Shown: positions 30,987-39,397 of the stretch, piece after piece | Layout: the number at the start of each line of letters is the position of its first letter | Position numbering within the stretch: position 1 is the stretch's first letter | Assembly: GCA_000442015.1 (NCBI GenBank) | Contig: KE560662.1 | Location: 1-47,849 of the forward strand | DNA length: 47,849 nt | Origin: Rozella allomycis CSF55 | Taxonomy: Eukaryota > Rozellomycota | Reading direction: 5' to 3' | Translations under genes and position numbers: made by a program | Notes under the pieces: model-generated | The model's input: the letters and a program-made list of their open reading frames with translations, nothing else | Database searches by the model: none | What the model was told of the DNA's origin: nothing

Positions 30987-31178
30987 AGTATTAGTGCGAC
31001 TAAAGAGTTCCGGCAGTTGGCGATCTTATTTAGCGACTATTTGGAGCTGAACTAGCCTAATTGTTGCGACTTGTTGAATGATGTTTTGCAAATTTCGCGG
31101 GGTGGCGTGAATGTAGTTGAGGGGGTGATGAATATGTATCATGGGGATTTAAAAATGCTCTATACTTTATGGTCATAG
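30987..31178 (+). pseudogene. Possible gene remnant or unresolved small gene
   Basis: One plus frame reads ATKEFRQLAILFSDYLELN, one TAG (31053-31055), then in the same frame CDLLNDVLQISRGGVNVVEG and VMNMYHGDLKMLYTLW before a TAG at 31176. Composition and hydrophobic spacing look protein-like on both sides of the stop. I see no start codon, no fitting 25-30 nt intron and no family. It may be a decayed gene, or an exon set I cannot join. Confidence 0.3.
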
Positions 31179-31227
31179 CAATGACTCTTTGAATTGGTAA
31201 ACCGTAAAATTCAGAGTTTTACATCAA

Positions 31228-31727
31228 ATGCTAAACAGACTCCTTCCTTTGTCTCCGAGCTATTCCAAAACCATTTTAAGATTATATTCAACCAATTCAG
31301 TCCCAAAAGCTACAAAGTCAGGCTCTAGACTTCGAAGTGGGTAAAAAAACGTTCAGTACATAAAGACTAGATTGTTTGGATTCCTTTTTGGCTCATCCCT
31401 CACTCTTTTTACTGGAATAGCGTACCTCTCCAATGATGTAAATGATTCTTTAAAGTCCTTAAACAATTCCATTCAAAATGTGGAAAACACTACCTTTCAA
31501 GTACTATTCTATAGTAGCATTATTAGATTAAAGACCAATATAAAAAATTAAATACTTTGGAAGAAAGATTAAATGACTTGGAAGATTCCAGTATCGACAA
31601 GAAAGCTCTAGCCATTTTAAGGCGCGAAATGAGCGATCATATCGACTTTCTCTCAATTGAAAACAAAAAACTCCAAAATCAAGTATTTGAATTAGAGAAA
31701 CTATTAAACGCTCATGTTGATAAGTAA
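31228..31727 (+). CDS. Mitochondrial membrane coiled-coil protein
   Basis: Three exons (31228-31340, 31371-31500, 31527-31727; introns 30 and 26 nt) give 147 residues. The N-terminus MLNRLLPLSPSYSKTILRLY is a classic presequence (basic, no acids). A membrane helix follows (LFGFLFGSSLTLFTGIAYL). Then the C-terminal 90 residues are a coiled coil (KKLNTLEERLNDLEDSS, then FLSIENKKLQNQVFELEKLL). The plan of presequence, one membrane span and coiled coil is typical of small inner-membrane assembly or MICOS-associated factors. I do not recognise a specific family. Splice sites were chosen because all three parts then share one frame. Confidence 0.78.
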
Positions 31728-32158
31728 TTCATAAAAGAGTTGTAATTTTAATATTGCTTTGTTTACATTTCGCTACTTCAAGTACATATGCACTAATATC
31801 GCCAGAATACCTATTCCCTCACATTTTAAATATATTTTTACACTTGTCATCTTTTGATTTGACATGTTTTCGTCATTTCACGTGAAAAAGTGCCACTCGT
31901 ACATATCTTCTAATGAAATTAAATTTCTAAAAATTAAAACATATAGCTCTTTGTGTAAAAATTCATGACGTATTGAGGATCTATAAAACTGGACCAGACA
32001 TTGCTGCCCTTGCTTAAATGGTCTGGACCATCATTAAAAATGAATAAAAATCGATGAGACATGCGATATACACAAACTCGTAACTTTTATTTGAGATTTC
32101 TTTTATTTAATTTTTACATATTAAATGTTTTGATATCCCGATTTTGTGTAAATATTAC
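31728..32158. other. Intergenic region upstream of the TALE homeobox gene
   Basis: 431 bp of AT-rich DNA. It holds a TATA box (TATAAA, 31982-31987) followed by two direct copies of CTGGACCA (31989-31996 and 32023-32030), the second inside the near-palindrome TGGTCTGGACCA. No coding frame is supported, although an unseen 5' exon of the homeobox gene cannot be excluded. Confidence 0.45.
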
Positions 32159-32917
32159 ATGCAAGGTTGTTACGCAGACATGCAATCAGGGCCACCAAAC
32201 GGTTCACTACCATCCAACGCTTTTCAGTATCATATCAAACGAATGTTAAGAACCCAATCAAGTCAGTTGCAAATGGCCTTGGTGCATAATACTGCTATTG
32301 ACACAAACATGTTAGCTTCGTTGTATTCGTCATTGCTACTAGATGTTTTATCACTAAGCCAATCATTTTCTGACAGTGTAGAGTCAAACGAACTAATAGA
32401 CACCGTCGCTTCCTTAAATAACGAGCTTCAGTCACGAGTACATTTGGCGATTGCACACTCACCCCAATACAGCAATCCAATGACATTGATGGATCAAGCT
32501 TCAAGATTTGACATTAACTGTACTCTTCCACCACTGTCATCGCTTGTCAGAGACCCTTTTGCCAATTTTGGAGTCGCTAAACATGTATTTAATGTCCCTT
32601 CATTTTCAAATCAATCCGACCTTATATCTTCCAAAACAAGCGATGCAGCTCAAGTCGCTCAATATACTCCTCGTCGGTCACCGTTTGACAAAAAGGCCAT
32701 CCGGATTCTCGAAAATTGGCTTAGTAACCATCTCGATAATCCTTATCCAACATGTGCAGAGAAAGAAAGACTTAGTGTGGAGGCATGCTTGAGTTATACC
32801 CAAGTTTCTAATTGGTTTACCAACGCCAGAAGAAGAAAAATGAAGAACATTTCCCCCGTCACCAAACAAGAAAGAAGACCATCAATAGGGCAGCCTTCAG
32901 AGCTAAATAAATCTTGA
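32159..32917 (+). CDS. TALE-class homeodomain transcription factor
   Basis: Single exon, 252 residues from ATG 32159. The homeodomain is near the C-terminus, about residues 172-232: KKAIRILENWLSNHLDNPYP then TCAEKERLSVEACLSYTQVS and NWFTNARRRKMKN. The extra three residues between helices 1 and 2 with NPYP are the TALE hallmark, and WF.NARRR is the recognition helix. The N-terminal part is Ser/Leu-rich with no known domain. TALE proteins in fungi include mating-type and Cup9/Tos8-like regulators; which group is not determinable here. A first exon upstream of 32159 is possible since the N-terminus is short. Confidence 0.9.
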   Translation: MQGCYADMQSGPPNGSLPSNAFQYHIKRMLRTQSSQLQMALVHNTAIDTNMLASLYSSLLLDVLSLSQSFSDSVESNELIDTVASLNNELQSRVHLAIAHSPQYSNPMTLMDQASRFDINCTLPPLSSLVRDPFANFGVAKHVFNVPSFSNQSDLISSKTSDAAQVAQYTPRRSPFDKKAIRILENWLSNHLDNPYPTCAEKERLSVEACLSYTQVSNWFTNARRRKMKNISPVTKQERRPSIGQPSELNKS

Positions 32918-33052
32918 ATATATTATTGTTTGTGTTTTGACAATCCGTGAAAATTAGATCTGATGAACTCGAGTTTTATTTTTCAGCTTTCAAAAATATT
33001 TTTACGCTTGATTTCAGAATTGATGGAAAAGGAAAGATTCGGATTTCGGAAA

Positions 33053-33081
33053 ACGTGGACACTCGTTGTCTTTATCCACGT
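33053..33081. repeat. Inverted repeat ACGTGGA / TCCACGT
   Basis: Perfect 7-bp arms (33053-33059 and 33075-33081) separated by 15 nt, between the homeobox gene and the Knh-like gene. It could be a protein-binding palindrome or a short hairpin; function unknown. Confidence 0.5.
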
Positions 33082-33211
33082 AAATCTATAACTAAAAGAA
33101 CTGATCATACATAAACATAAATAAAATGATAAAATCAAACATGATAAAGGATGATTTATTTACCCAGGCCTGATAAATATTGAACGGAAAATTCAAGGCG
33201 ATATTTCTCCG

Positions 33212-33769
33212 ATGTTTGAATCGTACTTGTTGTCTTTTATGTTCATCTGTTTGGTTCCTTGGGTCCGTGCATCATTCTATGTCATCAACCCATATACAGG
33301 TGTTGTATGGAATAAGAATCAGAATGTCAATATACGTTGGAATATACTCGATGGAACCTCCTACGATAAAATAATAGTTGATCTTATGAATGGGCCGTCA
33401 TTTAATGGGAAAGCGGTTGCTAACATTGCCACAAACTTAAATCCAGATGCGACATCAGCTTCTTACGTTGTGCCAGAAAACATACCCACGAGCTCAAATT
33501 ATTTCATACGAGTAACAGGAACAAGCTCTTCAAAACCTGTTTTTAGTTACAGTTCTCGTTTTCAAATTAATTCAGATTCGTCCCTAAATGAGGGCATTTT
33601 CTTTGGACAGTCATCAAAAAATACTGTACCTGGAAGCGCTAACGATCCAAACTCCTGTGCAAAGTGTGCTTCGGAAGCCAATGATGGTGTCTCTTCGATT
33701 AATCAAAGTTGCTTTATAGGTCTCTTGTCAGCTTTTGCAATGTCTGCAATGTGCGCAGTGTTTAATTAA
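33212..33769 (+). CDS. Kre9/Knh-type secreted GPI-anchored protein
   Basis: Intronless, 185 residues. Signal peptide at 1-20 ([15 protein letters not shown]). Next comes one Kre9/Knh-type beta-sandwich: [38 protein letters not shown], then [11 protein letters not shown] and SYSSRFQI. This is the Ser-Thr-rich GPI-anchored membrane family fold seen in fungal cell-wall and surface proteins. The end is a hydrophobic helix with no charged tail ([18 protein letters not shown]), fitting a GPI-attachment signal. A Cys-rich linker ([10 protein letters not shown]) precedes it. Likely a cell-surface or wall-glucan-associated protein. Confidence 0.87.
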   Translation: MFESYLLSFMFICLVPWVRASFYVINPYTGVVWNKNQNVNIRWNILDGTSYDKIIVDLMNGPSFNGKAVANIATNLNPDATSASYVVPENIPTSSNYFIRVTGTSSSKPVFSYSSRFQINSDSSLNEGIFFGQSSKNTVPGSANDPNSCAKCASEANDGVSSINQSCFIGLLSAFAMSAMCAVFN

Positions 33770-33840
33770 TAAATGAATATACATTTAATCCAGTATTCAT
33801 TTATATCATATCAGTTGTCGCCAAGATTGAACTACGCCAC

Positions 33841-35289
33841 ATGACGAGTGAGCAGATTACAAAGGCAGTCATTTTGGTAGGGGGTATTCAAACCATATTA
33901 TTAATTCATATAGGTCCTTCAAGAGGTACCAGGTTTAGACCTTTGAGCTTTAAGACGCCTAAACCATTGTTTCCAGTTGCTGGTCGGCCAATGATTTACC
34001 ACCATATTAAAGCATTATCCCAGCTTGGAATTATAAAAGAGGTGTTAATTATTGGATTCTATGAACCTGAGTTGTTTAACTCTTTCATTGATTCAGCTCA
34101 AAACGAGTTTGGTATTGGTATTAGGTAAACCTTATTATGCGTCAGTATAGATACTTAAGAGAATATCAAAGTCTTGGAACTGCAGGTATTAAAAGTAATT
34201 ATTGATGCATATTCAGGCGGACTTTATCACTTTCGGGATCAAATATTGCGGGGCTCGACTGAGAGATTTTTTGTCATGAATGCTGATGTTGTCTGCTCTT
34301 TTCCGCTTCAAGAAATGTTAGACAGCCATATAAGAAATTACGAAAAGCCTAAATGCACAATCTTGGCTACTACAGTTGAAGACAGTGACTCTGCCCATAG
34401 GTTTGGCTGCCTCGTTAAAAATGAGAAAAATCAAGTAATGCATTACGTTGAAAAGCCTGAATCCTTCCTTAGCAATTTGATTAGCTGCGGGGTATTTCTT
34501 TTTGAGAATACAATTTTCCAGCAAATGAAGAATATTAAAGCCATGTAACTAAAGGGATTAAAAATTAAAAAGGAAAGAAGAAAAGGAAGAGGCATTTGGT
34601 CTAGAAATTGATGTATTGAGACCTATGGCTGGAACTGGTCAATTATATGTTTATGAAATGGAACATTTCTGGAATCAAATAAAGACACCAGGGTAGAAAA
34701 TACAATAAGCTATAAAAGATCTTCAGTGTCTGCAAATAGAATGTACTTGCAAAGTTATATGATAACGTGCCCTGACCTTGTCACGAAACATGTAGAATCT
34801 GGAGCTGAGATAATCTCACCTGTCTATATTCATCCTTCAGCTTCCATTCATGGAACAGCAAAGGTAAGACAAAGTTTTATCTATGTCCATTAGATAGGTC
34901 CTAATGTTAGCATCGGAGCTAATGCGGTAGTAGGTAGGGGCGTAAGAGTAGCGGAAAGTATTATCTTGGAGAATGTCACATTAAAAGTACAACATAAAAA
35001 ACTGTAAAATATAAAGGAAAATTCATGCATTTTGAATTCAATAGTAGGGATGGATACTAATGTTGGTGAATGGGCGAGAGTCGAAGGTACCCCGGAACCC
35101 GCCCCGAACAGACCATTAACAACTAATGGAATCAAAGTACCTTCGATTACTATTCTTGGTATTTTATTTGTATTTGGAGAATTCATAGGTGGGGATATCA
35201 GCGTTGAACCGGAAGTTATAATTCGCAATTGCATTGTTTTACCTCACAAAGAACTAAGAAATAGCTATCATAATGAAATTCTGCTTTAA
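33841..35289 (+). CDS. GMPPA: Mannose-1-phosphate guanylyltransferase alpha-type subunit
   Basis: Nine exons (33841-33883, 33914-34124, 34151-34185, 34217-34544, 34573-34691, 34718-34863, 34894-34986, 35017-35158, 35189-35289), introns 26-31 nt, give 405 residues. The nucleotidyltransferase start is [20 protein letters not shown] then [18 protein letters not shown]. The C-terminal half is a left-handed beta-helix ([19 protein letters not shown]). Its end, [11 protein letters not shown], matches the alpha (GMPPA) subunit, which regulates the catalytic beta subunit for GDP-mannose synthesis and glycosylation. The last intron (35159-35188) has 30 nt and no stop, so a simple reading keeps it as ten extra residues. 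The family joins ITILG directly to GDISV, so I remove it. Confidence 0.94.
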
Positions 35290-35362
35290 TTTACAATGAA
35301 ATAAATTCTTATTCTAACTGATTTACTTTGTGGCTGAATTCATTTTTTTCTAAAGATCAACT

Positions 35363-37071
35363 ATGTCGTCAGACGAGGAAGTTTGGGATGAGATCAATGT
35401 GGAGGACAAAATTATAAATACAGACACACTAAAAGACACCAATTTACATCCTGAAACTGTTAATGTTGAAATCACAAATGAAACGAAGAGAATTAGTCCA
35501 CAACAAAGACTAATGAGAAGAATTGTACATAGGGTTCATTTTATGTGCTTATTTGTGCACTATAAAAAGTTTAATATGCAGTTGAACAGTTCACTTCATA
35601 AATCTCATTTATTGTCGATTTTACCAGAATCTTTTCTAAATGTTAAACATTTGGAACCTAAAGAGATGGCCGTTTATTTAAAGCTTTTGTCACGATATTT
35701 GCACTCAGTTTTTAAAATTGAAAGTCTCGATGATGAAGAGCCTTTGGGCTTGCTGGAAGCATTTCAACAAAGAAAAGTGTATGAAGACCAATTTGTTGCA
35801 TTTTTCGTTATAATTATGCGCTCTTTAGGTTTAAAATGCCGCTTTGTAGTTTCTTTCAATCCCGTTTCTTACAAATCAACTTCACACATTACGAATCCAA
35901 AGAAGCGAATAAAGCTAGACGAGACTTCTTTAATGGAGTATCCACTAATTTGGGCTGAGGTCCTAAATGAATTTGACAAGAGATGGATTCGTAAAAAATG
36001 AAATTGAATAAATATAGACTGTGATTGTATTAGAAATATTGTTGATGATCCATCGTCCATGGAACCGCCTGTAAATCACAGAAAAGAATTAAAATATGTT
36101 GCCGGATTTTGCAACGGTAATTATTTAAAAAGAAAAAAACAAAGATGGAGCTGTTAAAGATATAACTGTTAGGTATTGCGCCTACTACGGAGCAAGGACA
36201 GTAAAACTTAGAACAGAAGAAAGACTTTGGGATTATATGCTATCACTTAATAAGAAATTCTATGTGAAACCCGAAGATAAATTAGAAAATGAAGAGTTTT
36301 TGGAACGCCAGAGAAACGAAACTCTGCCTACAACGAAGACAGGATTTAAGAACCATCCATTATATGTTCTTGAAAGTCAAATCCGTCAAAATCAAGCAAT
36401 ATATCCCAAAACCCCTGTTTTTGGTCTGTTTAACGGTGAATCTGTTTACAGTAGAAGTAACGTGAAAGAAGTAAACGTCATTTAAAACTTAATAAAAGTT
36501 AAAATCTAAAGAAGCTTGGCTCAAAGAAGCAAGAGTTGTAAGAGACGGAGAAATTGCCATCAAAACTGTAAAAGCCAGAACTTTGAAGAAAAAAGCTGCG
36601 TCGGAAGAATTAGCGGATAATGATACATGTCCTCTTTATGGAATATGGCAAACTGGACCTTACGTACCACCGAAGGTCGTAGACGTAAATCATGTTTATT
36701 TTTTAGTAGCCCAGGGTAAAGTGCCAAGAAATGAATTTGGAAATCTCTACGTCTTCCGACCAGAAATGGTCCCTGACGATTGTTGTCATATCCCATATAA
36801 AGGAATAGACAAAATTGCAAAGAAATTAGACATCGACTATGTGGATGCTGTTGTGAGGTTTGAATTCAATAGGGGTCGATCATTCCCAGTGTTAGAAGGA
36901 ATAATTGTCTTAGAAAAACATCGTGATATACTTTTTGAAGCATATGAACAAGTTGAAAATCATAAAGTTCAGTCACATTTTGAAGAAATACAAGGAAAAG
37001 TTATTAATCGATGGTCTAGGTTGATTAAGAAACTTATCATAAGAGATCGTGTAAATAAACTATATGCGTAG
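35363..37071 (+). CDS. XPC: XPC/RAD4 nucleotide-excision repair damage sensor
   Basis: Four exons (35363-35990, 36018-36116, 36145-36470, 36499-37071; introns 27, 28, 28 nt) give 541 residues, shorter than most Rad4 proteins. The N-terminus is acidic. A transglutaminase-like fold follows (YEDQFVAFFVIIMRSLGLKC, YPLIWAEVLNEFDKRWI-HCD). Then come beta-hairpin domains BHD1-3: GFKNHPLYVLESQIRQNQAI, SRSNVKE-LKSKEAWLKEAR, LYGIWQTGPYVPP, GKVPRNEFGNLYVFRPEMVP and IDYVDAVVRFEF. These bind undamaged DNA opposite lesions and recruit TFIIH. The stop is 6 bp from the convergent stop of the coiled-coil gene. Confidence 0.94.
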
Positions 37072-37077
37072 ATACTT

Positions 37078-39291
37078 TTATTGATTCAAAAGACTATTCT
37101 CTAACCATTTTTTAATCTTGTTCTTCATATCACTTCTTCTTTCCTCGTGTATTTTTTCTTCTCTAGATTCAATGACAGAAAAACGCCACTGATCTATTAT
37201 ATATTTCATTTGATTCCTGTCTCTGATAAAGGAATTAGTTACCTTTGAAAAACCTTTATAATTATATCGGTAAGATTCAAAACCTTCAACTCAATTTCCC
37301 TTTCTTTTGTTCTATATTTGTGTTGCATGCATTTCATGAACTTTTTCATTAACCATTTATTATTTAATTTAATAGCTTCAAGCTCGAAATCATGTTTGGA
37401 ATATAACCCCTAGTCCAGCTTACAAAGTCATGGTACCTTTCTCCACTTTTCAAAGATCCTGAAAAGATTCTTCCGTGTATCAAATATAGCGGCTATCTCA
37501 GTTTTAATTGATTCTTTTAAATTAATTAGACAAACCCAAGAGCTGAAACATCGACGAGTGACAATACTGATCAGAAAATCATTGGCTTTGATCATATTGG
37601 TTTTGTTTTGCTCAACATTTATTCTTAAGATTTGAAGAACTTTATTTTTTCTCCTTTTTCTTACATATTGACAAATATTGTCTTTTCTTTCTTGTTGTTT
37701 CTTCAATTCTTCCTTCAATTGTTGTTCTTTCAACTTTTTCTCTTTCAATTCGAGTATTTTTTGTTCTTTTAGTTTCTCCTCCCTTTTAATTAACTCTTCT
37801 TGCTCTCGAACCTAGTTAATCACATTGAAGTAAATTACTTTTTTCAATTCTTCTAATTCTTTTTGTTTCTTTAATCTGTGTTCTCTCTTTTTCTTTCTCT
37901 CTTCCTCTCTTTGTAATAATCCATCAAAAGGTTTCACGATAGTCTTGACTTTCGTAACTTGTTCTGTTTGTTTTCTGATAGTATTTACATTTTTAATTTT
38001 CTTTCTCGTACTTGCTTTTTCCTCCATTGATTTAAGAGCATTAACTTTCTGATCTATATCTCCTTGCTCCTTCTCTTTTAATTTCTCTAGCGTAGATTGT
38101 TTGACAAACAAGATCCATCCAATTAAACATTTCGATGTTAACTTTCTGTCATAATACGTAACTGCTTTGTTAGCTAGTTTGTTCATCTTTATAGTATTTT
38201 GTTTCTCAGCTTCAAATAATCTGTAGGTCTTTATTGTTACATATTTTCCTTTCCAATTATTGTAATTTAATAGTAGTATTTTAAGATCTTTTCTTTTCTT
38301 AGTTTACAAAACTTCATTGTGTTTACTGAATGCAACCTTAACATATCCTTAGTCTCAAAAACGAATTTTTTCCATGAAGACATCGTAGTTCGCAATAAAT
38401 GAACATCTTCAACATAAAAAATCCACTGAAGAATCTTTTGCAACTTGTTTTGCCTATACAGAGATTTCTGTTGCTGAATTTGTTGCTCAAGCACCATTTC
38501 TTGAAACCTCTTCTTTCTTCTAAAACAAAAATACTCAATTCCAATTACTCTTTTTCGTTATTAATTTCAATTAACCGTTGATTATAATTTTCAAGTTCCA
38601 GAGACTGAACCTTGTGTTTTTCGACTTGCAAATCCCTGAGAAGATGCTCTACTTCTAAAAAGACGTCTTCATTTGGTTTGGCGTGTGCTTCAAATACTCT
38701 TCTTGTGTCTCTCCGACTTGTAGATGTCTTCTTAGGATCTTTGATTTTACTTTCGGCTGCCTTTGCGGCTGCGTTCTCGTTTCGTTTTTGTAATCGTATT
38801 TCCGTATAAACTGGCTTTTTATTAGGCTTTGGCCTGAGACTCTGGCATGATACATGCGAATAAATCACTTACATTATTGTCTATTTTAATGTCATCCATT
38901 GCAGATCGAAGCAAATGTTGTATATTGACTTTATCTTGATCTTCTAAAATGGCAACATCCACATCTTCACAATCACTTTATACAATGCTGGGTTAATTAC
39001 TAGAAAGATCTAAAGTGTGAAAGGTAAAGCCATCCTGCTGATAAATCGGTAATTCGTTTATCACCCCAAAGTCAGTCCCAGAAACCAAGTTAACTTCACT
39101 TTCAAGTGGCTTAAGTAGATCAATATCTTTAAGGGCTTCGTTCATTAGCTTCGAGATTTCTTGGCAATTCGATGTGGAGTTTTCAGCGTTCGGTTGTTCA
39201 AGGTTTGTTTTCTGAGTGTTCCATTTGTATTCTACCAAAGGCTTTGTTAAATATCACTGAGTATTACTGAATCTAAAAACAAGGATTTCAT
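37078..39291 (-). CDS. Long coiled-coil protein with Sfi1-like repeats (CCDC191-like)
   Basis: Nine exons (39291-39268, 39241-39001, 38964-38873, 38841-38549, 38519-38327, 38297-37839, 37811-37437, 37409-37243, 37216-37078) give 660 residues in one frame. Introns are 26-31 nt except the second, which must be 36 nt to keep frame and is therefore uncertain. The protein is mainly Lys/Glu-rich coiled coil (EEELKKQQERKDN, REEERKKKREHRLKKQKE). Repeated L..W segments resemble centrin-binding Sfi1 repeats: LQWIFYVED, SSWKKFVFE, CLIGWILFVKQ, FSSWVCLINL, IFEKWRK, IIDQWRF. The end, EEKIHEERRSDMKNKIKKWL, is like CCDC191. A basal-body or centriolar role is a fair inference, not shown. Confidence 0.75.
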
Positions 39292-39397
39292 AACATAACA
39301 AAAGCGATGTAAATATTTATGTCAAAGAATGAAGACACACAATGTTGTACCCAAAAGTGAACAGTATGTTATTAATATGGAAAAAAATAGATTTAGT

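Larger units (their letters stand above)
30418..31227. other. Long intergenic region with microsatellite gap and a coding-like stretch
   Basis: 810 bp, the longest gap without a resolved gene. It contains a TTTA microsatellite (about 30550-30574) ending at the N at 30577, a short direct repeat GCACCAAAA (30609-30617 and 30625-30633), and a coding-like frame at 30987-31178. No tRNA or known small RNA was recognised on either strand. Confidence 0.5.

Noticed and set aside
31020-31160. Minus-strand frame starting MIHIHHPLNYIH opposite the coding-like stretch
   Set aside because: It is the antisense of a better plus-strand frame, and no intron extends it past its stop.
30418-31227. tRNA, snRNA or snoRNA in the long intergenic region
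   Set aside because: No A/B box pair, TPsiC-like arm, U6-like conserved core or box C/D spacing that I could defend.
32159-32917. Homeodomain gene as part of a mating-type locus
   Set aside because: No second homeodomain, HMG or pheromone/receptor gene nearby, so there is no support.
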